DNA of 41,723 nt from Candidatus Margulisiibacteriota bacterium (lineage in GTDB: Bacteria; Margulisbacteria; Riflemargulisbacteria; GWF2-35-9): NCBI GenBank assembly GCA_028715625.1, contig JAQURL010000017.1:1-41723 (forward strand), given 5' to 3'. Position numbers and translations under genes: made by a program. How positions within the stretch are numbered: position 1 is the first letter of the stretch; every line of letters begins with the position of its first letter. Below, piece by piece: positions 8,715 through 17,660 of the stretch. Below the pieces are notes generated by a model that saw only the letters and a list, made by a program, of their open reading frames with translations, ran no database searches and was not told the DNA's origin.

Positions 8715-11700
8715 ATGAACATAACAGAAATAGCGATCAAGCGTCCTGTTATGGCCTGGATGGTTATGGGAGCTTTGATTTTTTTTGGAATTATCAGCTT
8801 CCAACGTATGGGCGTAAGTCAGATGCCGGATGTGGATTTCCCCGTAATAACTGTAAGTATAGGCTATCCGGGTGCTGCACCGGAAATTATCGAATCGGAT
8901 GTTGTTGATATTGTTGAGGATGCCATCATGGGCGTTGAAGGAGTTAAGTCTATTACCTCTACCTGCCGAAATGGTTCTGCCAGGATTTCAATAGAATTTG
9001 ATCTGAACAGAAAAGTCGATGTTGCCCTGCAGGAAGTACAAGCCAAACTTGCACAGGCACAAAGGTTACTGCCGGATGCTATAGACCCTCCGGTAATCAG
9101 CAAATCAAACCCAGAGGATCAGCCAATAATGTGGATTACAGTGAGCAGTGAGAAAAGGCCGCGCAAGGAAATCATGACCTATGTACGTGATATTGTTAAG
9201 AATAAATTTACCAGCCTGCCGGGTGTAGGCGATGTTATGCTGGGAGGATATGTAGATCCCGCCCTGCGTGTCTGGGTAAACAAAAAAGCGCTTAATCAAT
9301 ATAATTTAACCGTACAGGACATTATTAACTCTATTCAGTCTGAACATGTGGAACTACCTGCCGGCTCTATAGATAACGCTACCAAGCAATTTACCATTCG
9401 TACCATGGGAGAGGCAGGAAATGTTAAAGAGTTTGAAAATATCCGCATGAACAGCAGGGGCGGGCAGCCAAATTTCATTCCTTTATATTTGCGGCAAGTT
9501 GCCAGTATTGATGATAGCCTCGCAGATGTTCAGCGTATAAGCAGGGCCAATGGCAAAGCAGCGGTAGGCTTGGGAATATTGAAACAGCGCGGATCTAACG
9601 CTGTAGAAGTAGGAAATTCTGTTAAAGAACGGATAAAAAGTTTACAAAAAGAGTTACCGCCAGATTTTAATATAGGTGTCCGAATAGATACGACCAAGTT
9701 TATCAGTGAAGCTGTCCATGAATTATTAATAACTTTAATAATCGCTGTTTTTCTGACTTCTTTTGTCTGCTGGCTCTTCCTGGGATCATGGTCAGCCACA
9801 TTTAATGTGCTGCTGGCTATTCCGACTTCGATTATTGGTACTTTTATTGTTTTATACTTTTCACACTTTACCTTAAATACTTTTACTTTAATGGCACTAA
9901 GCCTGGCCATAGGTATTGTTGTCGATGATGCAATTATGGTCCTGGAAAATATTATAAGACACAACCAGAAAGGACAGAGCAGGCTGGAAAGTGCCCGGCA
10001 GGGCACACGCGAGATATCGTTTGCAGCTTTGGCCGCAACACTGGCTATTATCGCGATATTTTTACCTGTAGCCTTTATGAGCGGAATAATCGGGAAATTT
10101 TTCTTTCAGTTTGGCGTAACTATGACTGTGGCCGTTGCCTTATCTTTATTTGAAGCCCTTACCCTGACACCTATGCGCTGTTCGCAATTTATTGGCGCGG
10201 AAGAACATGCTACCTTTATAGGTAAAGCCTTTGCCAGAGGTTTTGAAGGGGTTAGAACTTTTTACAGATATTTGCTGGAAAAAGCCCTTAAAGTAAGAAT
10301 ATGGGTGATAATAATATCTTTGTTATTATTTTCATTCAGTCTAATTATCGCTAAACATTTACGCAGCGAATTTGTGCCGGCACAAGACCAGAGTATGTTC
10401 CTTGTCAGAGTGAAAGCTCCGGCTGGCTCTTCTTTGGAATATACAGATAATGTTGCCAAGCAAATAGAAAGTTTTTTAAGTAAACGCCAGGAAATAGAAG
10501 GATATTTTTCTACTGTGGGTGGTTTTGGGGGTAATGACGCGACAGCAGCTAATATTTTTGTAAGCATGAAGCCTAAGGCACAAAGAGGTGTAGATAAAAC
10601 AAAAAGAAAAACATTGTCCCAACTGGAATTTATGAATCTTGCCAGAGGTCAGTTAAAGAAAAATATTAAGGGAGCAAAAATATATCTGCAGGATCTTTCT
10701 ATGCGCAGCTTTGGAGCGGGCATGGGTTTTCCCGTTGAATTTACAGTAAGAGGTCCTGATTGGGATACTTTGGGCAAAAACAGCATGGCCCTGCTGGACA
10801 AACTGGAGCAGAATCCTTCCTTAACAGATGTAGGAACAGATTATATATTGGGTATGCAGGAAATAGAAATTATTCCTGACCGCCAACAGGCATCTCTAAG
10901 GGGCGTAAGCCTTATAGCCATCGGGCAAACCATTCAGGCTATGGTCGGAGGCCTTGCTGTAAGCAGGTTTGAAGCAAACGGTCATCGTTATGACATTATT
11001 GTTAAGCTTCCGAAGTCCGAATTAAATGATACCCAAATTTTAGATGGGTTATATGTTAGAAACAACAGAGGAGAAACCATTCCTCTTTATCAGCTGGTAA
11101 AAGTAGTAAGAAAACCTGTCCTGCAAAGTATTACAAGAATAGATAGAGAAAGGGCTATTACAATTTTTGCGAATATAAAAACAGGGGCTTCACAGGCCGA
11201 GGTTATAAAACAAATAGAACAAATAGCCAAGAATTTTCTTCCACCAGGATACCGTATAGTTATGTCCGGCAATGCCAAGGCGGCCAGAGAATCAATGCAA
11301 AGCCTCTTGGGAGCACTTGTACTTGGTATTTTAATAGCTTATATGATACTGGCGTCGCAGTTTAACAGTTATAAGCATCCGTTTATCATTTTGCTGGCGT
11401 TGCCTTTCAGTGTTACCGGAGCATTAATTGCCCTGCTTTTAACCAATCAATCCCTAAGTATTTACAGTATGATCGGGTTGATTCTGCTGATGGGCATTGT
11501 AAAAAAGAACTCAATACTTTTAGTTGACTTTACAAACCAGATGCGGGACACAGGCAAAGATGTGAAGACAGCGCTTTTGGAAGCTTGCCCAATAAGACTT
11601 AGACCGATTCTTATGACTTCGCTGGCAACAATTGCCGGCGCGGTTCCTTCAGCCCTGGCTACCGGTCCTGGCGCTGAAACCAGAATTCCCATGGCAGTAG

Positions 11701-11819
11701 CGGTTATCGGCGGTGTGCTGGTGTCTACACTGCTGACGCTTTTTGTGGTCCCCTGTTTTTACAGTCTGACCAATAAAGACAAGAAAAAGTTATCAGCCAA
11801 AAAGTCTAAAATCCAATAA
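8715..11819 (+). CDS. RND-superfamily (HAE1, AcrB/MdtB-like) efflux transporter
   Basis: A 1034-residue inner-membrane proton-driven pump of normal HAE1 length. Both halves show the family plan: TM1 (about 11-30), a large periplasmic porter/docking loop, TM2-6, then the repeat with TM7-12. The proton-relay pair Asp404-Asp405 is present in GIVVDDAIMVLEN, and the TM10 lysine region reads GIVKKNSILLVDF. FMSGIIGKFFFQFGVTMTVAVALSLFEALTLTPM is the characteristic TM5-TM6 segment. It should export drugs, bile-like compounds or lipophiles with the TolC-like protein encoded two bases upstream. No periplasmic adaptor gene lies in this window, which is unusual for this class. Confidence 0.96.
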   Translation: MNITEIAIKRPVMAWMVMGALIFFGIISFQRMGVSQMPDVDFPVITVSIGYPGAAPEIIESDVVDIVEDAIMGVEGVKSITSTCRNGSARISIEFDLNRKVDVALQEVQAKLAQAQRLLPDAIDPPVISKSNPEDQPIMWITVSSEKRPRKEIMTYVRDIVKNKFTSLPGVGDVMLGGYVDPALRVWVNKKALNQYNLTVQDIINSIQSEHVELPAGSIDNATKQFTIRTMGEAGNVKEFENIRMNSRGGQPNFIPLYLRQVASIDDSLADVQRISRANGKAAVGLGILKQRGSNAVEVGNSVKERIKSLQKELPPDFNIGVRIDTTKFISEAVHELLITLIIAVFLTSFVCWLFLGSWSATFNVLLAIPTSIIGTFIVLYFSHFTLNTFTLMALSLAIGIVVDDAIMVLENIIRHNQKGQSRLESARQGTREISFAALAATLAIIAIFLPVAFMSGIIGKFFFQFGVTMTVAVALSLFEALTLTPMRCSQFIGAEEHATFIGKAFARGFEGVRTFYRYLLEKALKVRIWVIIISLLLFSFSLIIAKHLRSEFVPAQDQSMFLVRVKAPAGSSLEYTDNVAKQIESFLSKRQEIEGYFSTVGGFGGNDATAANIFVSMKPKAQRGVDKTKRKTLSQLEFMNLARGQLKKNIKGAKIYLQDLSMRSFGAGMGFPVEFTVRGPDWDTLGKNSMALLDKLEQNPSLTDVGTDYILGMQEIEIIPDRQQASLRGVSLIAIGQTIQAMVGGLAVSRFEANGHRYDIIVKLPKSELNDTQILDGLYVRNNRGETIPLYQLVKVVRKPVLQSITRIDRERAITIFANIKTGASQAEVIKQIEQIAKNFLPPGYRIVMSGNAKAARESMQSLLGALVLGILIAYMILASQFNSYKHPFIILLALPFSVTGALIALLLTNQSLSIYSMIGLILLMGIVKKNSILLVDFTNQMRDTGKDVKTALLEACPIRLRPILMTSLATIAGAVPSALATGPGAETRIPMAVAVIGGVLVSTLLTLFVVPCFYSLTNKDKKKLSAKKSKIQ

Positions 11820-11879
11820 TGAATAAAAAGTTAATAAAACACTGTTTTTACGACCGCCGCCCACTATACGATATTTAGC

Positions 11880-11908
11880 TTAACAAACAGTTACGTTACA
11901 CGTATAAT
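11880..11908 (+). promoter_or_regulatory. Promoter of the DUF218 gene (leaderless configuration)
   Basis: TTAACA (11880-11885), a 17-bp spacer and TATAAT (11903-11908) form a near-consensus sigma-70 promoter. The ATG of the next gene begins seven bases after the -10, where transcription would start, so the mRNA may lack a 5' leader. No ribosome binding site is present. Confidence 0.55.
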
Positions 11909-11915
11909 CGGTTTT

Positions 11916-12602
11916 ATGTTCAGGTTTTTTTTGCTAATTATCGGCTTGATAGTCTTTGCTGTATTATTCTGTTTATTGCCCTTACTCTGGCTTTATCCGT
12001 TTACTCCGGAAAAATTGCTGGTTTATGAGCATCCTGTACAAGCTGACGCAGTGGTGGTTTTATCAGGAGAGGCCCATCGTGAGGAATATGGCTTGAAACT
12101 GGTAAAAGACGGCTATGCTTCTGAGCTTTTTGCCAGCGGTTTTCAGGATCCCTGGACTATAAAAAAAATGGAAAGGACACTGCAGCAGGCCAGCCATCAC
12201 GATGTTCTTGTTGAACCCCTTTCAACCTCAACGTTTTCAGACGCATTATATACCAAACGTATTGCCCATCAAAAAAACTGGAAAACCATTCTGGTGGTAA
12301 CCTCACCGGAACATAGCTTAAGAGCGCGCTGGATTTTTCGTAAGGTTATGCCAGAAATACGCGTCTATAGCGTGCCTGTTCCGCTGGGAATGGATGGATT
12401 TGATATTGAGAAGGCAAAAATACCCGGGACCTGGGAGAATATTCAATTTGTCAGTGAGCAGAAAAAGTTTCTGGCTTATTATTTTTTATATGGCTGGCGC
12501 TTAAATTTTAATAATTTTCAGGAGGATATCAAATTTAATACTCGTATGGAAAAATTAAAACCGAGGATCAGGGGGGAAATAAAAAAGTTGACCAATTTTT
12601 AA
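11916..12602 (+). CDS. DUF218 (SanA/YdcF/ElyC-like) membrane-anchored protein
   Basis: A 228-residue protein with one N-terminal membrane segment (FFLLIIGLIVFAVLFCLLPLLWLYP) and a DUF218 domain at about 45-200. Signature blocks are ADAVVVLSGEAHREEYGLKLVKDGYA, LFASGF, DALYTKRI and ILVVTSPEHSLRARWIFRKV. Relatives such as SanA and ElyC act in envelope or peptidoglycan integrity; the biochemical activity is not settled. It has its own promoter 96 bp after the RND pump and is followed 25 bp on by the cupin gene, so the two may form an operon. Confidence 0.85.
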   Translation: MFRFFLLIIGLIVFAVLFCLLPLLWLYPFTPEKLLVYEHPVQADAVVVLSGEAHREEYGLKLVKDGYASELFASGFQDPWTIKKMERTLQQASHHDVLVEPLSTSTFSDALYTKRIAHQKNWKTILVVTSPEHSLRARWIFRKVMPEIRVYSVPVPLGMDGFDIEKAKIPGTWENIQFVSEQKKFLAYYFLYGWRLNFNNFQEDIKFNTRMEKLKPRIRGEIKKLTNF

Positions 12603-12627
12603 CTTTAAACAGAAAGGAATATAGAAT

Positions 12628-13128
12628 ATGAAGAAAGATGCAAGTTATTGGATAAAAGCTCTAAAACTGCAAACACATCCCGAAGGGGGTTTTTATAAGG
12701 AAACTTACCGTAGCCGGGAAGTTATTCCAAAAACAGGCTTACCAGCCAGATACAATAAAGAACGCTGTTTTTTTACTTCTATTTATTATTTGTTAAGAAG
12801 CCGCGACAAATCCTGTCTGCACCGCCTGAAATCGGAAGAGATCTGGCATTTTTTTGCCGGTAGATCTTTAACCATTTCCATGATCAGTCCGGCCGGAGAA
12901 TTACAGCGGGTCAAGCTGGGCAGGAATCTGGAAAAGAAGGAGACCTTGCAGGTGGTGGTGCCGGCTAATCATTGGTTTGGAGCTACGGTAGACCATAAAT
13001 CTTCATACACTTTAATTGGCTGCACAGTTGCTCCGGGATTTGATTTCGAGGATTTTGAACTGGCCAAAAAAGAACAGCTCCGGAAAGAATATCCGGAGCT
13101 GCAAAAGATTATTGAAACGCTAACCTAG
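12628..13128 (+). CDS. DUF985 cupin-superfamily protein
   Basis: A 166-residue single-cupin protein. YWIKALKLQTHPEGGFYKETYRS is the DUF985 N-terminal signature. TSIYYLL..., SCLHRLKSEEIWHFFAGRSLTISMI and VVVPANHWFGATV give the two cupin motifs with His, Glu and His ligands, and GCTVAPGFDFEDFEL is the conserved C-terminal block. The family resembles yeast YML079w and nucleotide-sugar epimerases in fold; its biochemical role is unsettled. An AAAGGAA ribosome binding site precedes the ATG. The stop lies nine bases from the stop of the convergent alpha-oxoamine synthase. Confidence 0.88.
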   Translation: MKKDASYWIKALKLQTHPEGGFYKETYRSREVIPKTGLPARYNKERCFFTSIYYLLRSRDKSCLHRLKSEEIWHFFAGRSLTISMISPAGELQRVKLGRNLEKKETLQVVVPANHWFGATVDHKSSYTLIGCTVAPGFDFEDFELAKKEQLRKEYPELQKIIETLT

Positions 13129-13137
13129 AGGAGACTT

Positions 13138-14496
13138 TTATTTTTCCGCGGAAGCCAGTTCCTCTTGTTTTGCTGTTAAAGCCAGTAAATAGTCGTTAAA
13201 GGTCGGCTGGGCGTCGGTGGAAACGTTCTGTTTGCTTATTATGTTGTACTTCTCGGCCAATTCGCTGAGTATTTCAACGGTTTTGTCGATTTGTGTTTTA
13301 GTATGGGAAGTATTCAGGATCAGTCTTATCCGGCCTTCTTTCGGCTTTACCGCTGGATATACGACCGATACGGAGAAAATACCCCGGCTGAAAAGTTCTC
13401 TATTGAAGGTCATCAAAGTTTGAACATCTGAAATATAGATCGGGATTATAGGGCTTTGGCTTTTTCCCAGGTCAAACCCCATCCGGGTTAGACGGTCACG
13501 CATATACTTGTTTTTTTCATGCAGCGATTTAACCAGGTCCGGATTGTTTTTGATCTCATCCAATGAAGCCAGAATAGTTGCCGCGTCACCGGGTGAAAGG
13601 CAAGCCTGAAATATATAAGAATTGGCGCCCCACATGATCAGGGGGATATATTTCGCCTGAGTTGCGACGAATCCGCCGATAGAAGCCGTTGCCTTGGATA
13701 AAGTTGAAACTATGAAGTCTACGTCCGATGACACACCCAGTTCGGCGCAATAACCGGCGCCATCTTTTCCATAGATCCCAAAAGTGTGGGCTTCATCAAC
13801 ATACATATAAAATCGATATTTAGACTTTAAGGCGCATATCTCCTTCAGGGGGGCCAGGTCTCCGCTCATGGAATAAGCCGATTCCAATACTACCAGGATG
13901 TTTTCATATTTTCCTGTAAATTTGGCTATTTTATCTTCCAGATCTTCCACGCTATTATGGTCAAAAGGTATCCACTTTTTTCCTGAAAGTTTAATGCCGT
14001 CTATCATAGAGGCGTGACATTCCCGGTCAAAGAGAATTATATCGTTTTTCCCGGGCAATATAGACAGACAGCCCAGATTGGCCGTGTAACCTGTTGGAAA
14101 AAGCAGCACAGCCTCTTTATCCATCAGCTTCCCTATTCTTGATTCTATTTCTTTGTGCAGCGAACTCATACCTCCGGACATTGCCGAGGTACCTGCGCCG
14201 GTGCCGTATTGCCGGATAGCCGCGCAGGATTTGTCTATTACCGACTGACTGCGGTTCAATCCCAGATAATGGTTGATGCACCAGAGGATACAATCCTGTT
14301 CGGGCACATTGAATGCGCCGATAATAGTGGCTGCGCTGTCGCTGCCCTTTTTGGTAAAACCGTTCTGAGAAAACAAACCCAGTTCCTGTTGTTTTTTTTG
14401 ATAATCATAAAGTTTTTCAGAGATCGCGGCCAGGTCAGTAAGACCTTGGTTCTGAAGCTCAGCATAATATTGTTTTATAGGCTTGAATGTATCCAT
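13138..14496 (-). CDS. PLP-dependent alpha-oxoamine synthase (BioF/Kbl/SPT-like)
   Basis: A 452-residue fold-type I PLP enzyme. NHYLGL (75-80), RQYGTGAGTSAMSGGMSSLHKEIE (95-118) and FPTGYTANLG match the alpha-oxoamine synthase core. His161 stacks on the cofactor, Asp234 and His237 lie in VDEAHTFG, and Lys268 in STLSKATASIGGF is the Schiff-base lysine. The family joins an amino acid to an acyl-CoA or acyl-ACP with loss of CO2: BioF for biotin, Kbl for threonine, SPT for sphingolipids, HemA for haem. SKATASIGGF looks closer to SPT-like members than to Kbl. No biotin, Tdh or acyl-carrier gene is adjacent. About 35 extra C-terminal residues are present. The exact substrate cannot be read from the sequence. 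Confidence 0.88.
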   Translation of the reverse strand: MDTFKPIKQYYAELQNQGLTDLAAISEKLYDYQKKQQELGLFSQNGFTKKGSDSAATIIGAFNVPEQDCILWCINHYLGLNRSQSVIDKSCAAIRQYGTGAGTSAMSGGMSSLHKEIESRIGKLMDKEAVLLFPTGYTANLGCLSILPGKNDIILFDRECHASMIDGIKLSGKKWIPFDHNSVEDLEDKIAKFTGKYENILVVLESAYSMSGDLAPLKEICALKSKYRFYMYVDEAHTFGIYGKDGAGYCAELGVSSDVDFIVSTLSKATASIGGFVATQAKYIPLIMWGANSYIFQACLSPGDAATILASLDEIKNNPDLVKSLHEKNKYMRDRLTRMGFDLGKSQSPIIPIYISDVQTLMTFNRELFSRGIFSVSVVYPAVKPKEGRIRLILNTSHTKTQIDKTVEILSELAEKYNIISKQNVSTDAQPTFNDYLLALTAKQEELASAEK

Positions 14497-14607
14497 ATTT
14501 GTCCCCCCAAAAGATTAATTGTTTACAGTTAAGCCCTGAAATATCAAAAATTAAACATCAAAATTTATGGGTGAATTTGTTATGCTGTTTTTTTAAACTA
14601 ATTTTGT

Positions 14608-14636
14608 TATACTAAAAACAAATCGTTTAAAAAGGG
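14608..14636 (+). promoter_or_regulatory. Extended -10 promoter and ribosome binding site of the cNMP-domain gene
   Basis: TATACT (14608-14613) preceded by TG one base upstream makes an extended -10. An AAGGGG ribosome binding site ends at 14636, seven bases before the ATG at 14644. No convincing -35 is seen. Confidence 0.4.
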
Positions 14637-14643
14637 GTAACGG

Positions 14644-15141
14644 ATGAATACGAAAATTTTGCAGGATTGTGAGCTTTTCCAGTATTTAAACAGCCAACAG
14701 CTGGATCTATTTAAAAATTCCATAAAAGAAAGCAAATTAAAAAAAGGAGAAGTGGTTTTTTCTCAGGGGGATACGGACAATAGTCTTTTTATTCTTATCG
14801 ACGGACAAGTCAGCATCAGGTTTATTTTACATGTTAATACCGGAGAAATAAGGCCGATCATCAACAAAATCGATAAAGGAAACTTTTTTGGGGAGTTCGC
14901 GCTGATCGATGCCCAGCCCAGAACAGCTACGGCTATTGCCCTGGAGGACAGTGTTTTATGGCGTATCACTAAAGAAGATTTTGATAAAGTATTAGAAGAT
15001 AATAAGGAAGTGGGCTATATAATCGTCAAAAATTTGCTAAAGATCCTAATTCAGAGAATACGGCAGACCGACCAGCAACTGCAGGGAGCGCTGCTTATAG
15101 GCTGGAACGCTTACAAGTTTGACAAACTGGATGAAAAATAG
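14644..15141 (+). CDS. Cyclic-nucleotide-binding (Crp-like) domain protein without DNA-binding domain
   Basis: A 165-residue protein that is almost only a cNMP-binding beta-barrel. LKKGEVVFSQGDTDNSLFILIDGQVSI is the opening signature. FGEFALIDAQPRTATAIAL (82-100) is the phosphate-binding cassette, with Glu84 and Arg93 able to hold a cyclic nucleotide. After a helix (about 110-150) there is no winged helix-turn-helix, so it is not a Crp/Fnr regulator. Such single domains act as sensors or regulatory subunits for partner proteins. The partner is unknown. Its stop is two bases from the stop of convergent accA. Confidence 0.85.
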   Translation: MNTKILQDCELFQYLNSQQLDLFKNSIKESKLKKGEVVFSQGDTDNSLFILIDGQVSIRFILHVNTGEIRPIINKIDKGNFFGEFALIDAQPRTATAIALEDSVLWRITKEDFDKVLEDNKEVGYIIVKNLLKILIQRIRQTDQQLQGALLIGWNAYKFDKLDEK

Positions 15142-15143
15142 TT

Positions 15144-16106
15144 TTATTTTTCCTCAAAAAAACCAAAGGCACGAAATTTTTTGAAACGTTCCTGACGGAT
15201 TTTTTCAGGTGATAGTTTTTTATATTTTTCCAAACTGTTCAGAATAGTTGTCTTCATGGTTTCAGCCATGGCTTCGGGGTTAAGGTGCGCCCCCCCGGGC
15301 GGTTCACTGACGATGCCATCTACCACTTTTAGTTTGATAAGTTCCGGTGCGGTTATTTTGAGGGCTACGGCAGCTTCGGCCGACCTTTTGGCGTCATTAA
15401 ACAAAATGGCAGCACAGCCCTCCGGGGAAATTACTGAATAAACGGCAAATTCCAGTATTAGCACTTCGTTAGCCACCGCGATACCCAGTGCGCCTCCACT
15501 ACCCCCCTCACCGGTAATTAGTGAAAGAACAGGTACTTTTAATGCCGACATTTCTTTAAGATTTCTGGCAATAGCTTCAGCTTGACCATGCTTTTCAGCT
15601 TCAATTCCAGGAAAGGCACCGGGCGTATCCACAAAAGTGATTACAGGCATGGAAAGTTTTTCGGCCAGCTGCATTATTCTCAAAGCTTTACGGTAGCCTT
15701 CGGGTTGAGGCATGCCGAAATTTCGGTAAATATTGTCCTTGGTGTCTTTACCTTTTTGATGTCCGATCACGGCAATCTTTTGGCCATTGATCCTGGAAAA
15801 TCCACCGACAATAGCCGGGTCATCTCCGAAACACCTGTCACCGTGCAGTTCCACAAAATCAGTAAAAATTAAAGAAATATAGTCCAGGGTTGTAGGTCTT
15901 AGCGGATGTCTGGAAATTTTTATAATCTGGTCCGGCCTTAAATTATCATATACATCCTGTTTTATTTTCAGGACCTTTGCTTTGAGTACATTAATTTCTT
16001 CACTTAAATCGATCAGACTTTTTTCAGACAGAGCTTTTAAGCTGTTAATTTTTTCATAAAGCTTGAGGATCGGTTTTTCAAAATCCAGAATAATTTCTTT
16101 TTGCAT
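15144..16106 (-). CDS. accA: Acetyl-CoA carboxylase carboxyltransferase subunit alpha
   Basis: A 320-residue protein of normal AccA length. The helical N-terminus (ILDFEKPILKLYEKINSLKAL) precedes the carboxyltransferase fold with RHPLRPTTLDYI, DRCFGDDPAIVGG, FVDTPGAFPGIEAEKHGQAEAIA and ITGEGGSGGALGIAVAN, the oxyanion-hole glycines. With AccD it transfers carboxyl from biotin to acetyl-CoA to make malonyl-CoA, the first step of fatty-acid synthesis. accD is directly upstream with a three-base gap, so they are cotranscribed and translated together. accB and accC are not in the window. Confidence 0.97.
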   Translation of the reverse strand: MQKEIILDFEKPILKLYEKINSLKALSEKSLIDLSEEINVLKAKVLKIKQDVYDNLRPDQIIKISRHPLRPTTLDYISLIFTDFVELHGDRCFGDDPAIVGGFSRINGQKIAVIGHQKGKDTKDNIYRNFGMPQPEGYRKALRIMQLAEKLSMPVITFVDTPGAFPGIEAEKHGQAEAIARNLKEMSALKVPVLSLITGEGGSGGALGIAVANEVLILEFAVYSVISPEGCAAILFNDAKRSAEAAVALKITAPELIKLKVVDGIVSEPPGGAHLNPEAMAETMKTTILNSLEKYKKLSPEKIRQERFKKFRAFGFFEEK

Positions 16107-16109
16107 AAT

Positions 16110-16910
16110 TTATTTTCCGTATTCCAGCAATAAAGCCAGTGTATTTTTTAAATCCTTTCGGTGCACCACCATGTCTAGCATACCGTGTTGCAACAGGTAT
16201 TCGGCGGTTTGAAAGCCGGGCGGGAGAGTTTCCTTTATGGTTTGCTCTATTACTCTGCGACCGGCAAAACCGATAAGGGCACCTGGTTCGGAAATATTTA
16301 TGTCTCCCAGAATTGCAAAACTGGCCGTGGTCCCTCCGGTAGTGGGGTCCATAAGCACAGAAATAAAAAAAAGGTTTTTTTCAGAAAACATTTTCAGGAT
16401 GGCGCTGGTCTTGGCCATTTGCATGAGACTGATGATACCTTCCTGCATCCTGGCTCCTCCGGAAGACGAGAAAGTTATGAGCGGCAAATTTTTTTGTATT
16501 GCGTATTCAGCGGCCCGGGTCAGCTTTTCTCCGACCACCGAACCCATACTGCCGCCCATGAAACTGAAATCCATGATGCAAACAACAGCTTTGTTCCCGG
16601 CTATTTTTGTTTCACCGCAGATCATGGCATCTTTGAGCCCGGTTTTTTCACAAGCCGCGCTGATCCTCTCCGCATAAGGCTTTATATCGTTAAAATCCAA
16701 AAAGTCTTGGGCGACAATATCCGGATCTATTTCCTGAAAGGAATCATCATCGGTAAACAGCAGTAGGCTTTCCGAATAATTCAAGCGGAAATGATGGCCG
16801 CAGTTCGGGCAAACCTTAAAATGGGTTAGGATAGAATTAATATCTGTGGAGGGTAGGTAGCCGCAGTCCGGGCATTTATTTTCGGTTACAGTTTGGTTTT
16901 TTTGAGTCAT
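16110..16910 (-). CDS. accD: Acetyl-CoA carboxylase carboxyltransferase subunit beta
   Basis: A 266-residue protein with the N-terminal zinc ribbon of AccD: Cys13, Cys16, Cys34 and Cys37 in CPDC...CPNC. The carboxyltransferase core follows (FLDFNDIKPYAERISAA, FMGGSMGSVVGEKLTRA, ITFSSSGGARMQEGI, LMDPTTGGTTASFA, GFAGRRVIEQTI). It forms the heterotetramer with AccA, encoded three bases downstream. The gene order accD-accA is common in bacteria. The upstream spacer holds TATAAT-like boxes but no strong ribosome binding site. Confidence 0.97.
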   Translation of the reverse strand: MTQKNQTVTENKCPDCGYLPSTDINSILTHFKVCPNCGHHFRLNYSESLLLFTDDDSFQEIDPDIVAQDFLDFNDIKPYAERISAACEKTGLKDAMICGETKIAGNKAVVCIMDFSFMGGSMGSVVGEKLTRAAEYAIQKNLPLITFSSSGGARMQEGIISLMQMAKTSAILKMFSEKNLFFISVLMDPTTGGTTASFAILGDINISEPGALIGFAGRRVIEQTIKETLPPGFQTAEYLLQHGMLDMVVHRKDLKNTLALLLEYGK

Positions 16911-17015
16911 AAATACTTTTTAAAGTAATTTTATTATAAGAATTATATCGGATATAAACAAGTCCGTCAGAGCAATTGTGCTGACGAACAATGAATTATG
17001 CATTAAAATAACCAT

Positions 17016-17429
17016 ATGAAGAGCTTTCGCAAAGAGCTGTGGTTCAATACCAAAAACCGCTACGAGTTTGTGCATATAACCCAGGAAGTGCAGCAGGCAG
17101 TTAAGGAAAGTGGTATTAAAGAAGGACTTTGTCTGGTAAACGCCATGCATATTACCGCCAGTGTTTTCATAAATGATAATGAATCAGGTCTGCACCATGA
17201 CTACATGAAGTGGCTGGAGAAGCTGGCACCATATAGTCCGCAGGAATATGCACATAATGTAGTAGAGGACAACGCTGATGCGCACATGAAACGTCAGATC
17301 ATGGGACGCGAAGTTGTGGTGGCCGTTACAGGCGGCCAGCTGGACCTGGGCCCCTGGGAAGCGATTTTTTACGGTGAGTTTGATGGCCATCGCCGCAAAC
17401 GAGCCTTAATAAAAATCATCGGCGAGTAA
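17016..17429 (+). CDS. YjbQ/UPF0047 family protein
   Basis: A 137-residue protein of typical family length. Hallmarks are [75 protein letters not shown] and the terminal [12 protein letters not shown]. The His and Asp residues cluster around a metal-like site in known structures. Some members show weak thiamin phosphate synthase activity, but the physiological role is unclear. It stands alone: divergent from accD, and 231 bp before the next gene. Confidence 0.93.
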   Translation: MKSFRKELWFNTKNRYEFVHITQEVQQAVKESGIKEGLCLVNAMHITASVFINDNESGLHHDYMKWLEKLAPYSPQEYAHNVVEDNADAHMKRQIMGREVVVAVTGGQLDLGPWEAIFYGEFDGHRRKRALIKIIGE

Positions 17430-17660
17430 ATCTTAATCTTTCAATTTTCAGATGCCGTTCACAATCTCTTGCAAAATCTCAACTAATTCTTGAAACGACT
17501 TCAATTTAAGTACGATAAATAGTAGTGAAACTTTTGCGTAACTGTTATTGCCGCCTCATATCCCGTTTTCACTGAAGCTTTGCTTGTCAAGAACGGGGTA
17601 AACACAACAGAGGGAATGACTTTGCAGGAGTATTCTGATTAATTTAAAAAGGAGAGATGA

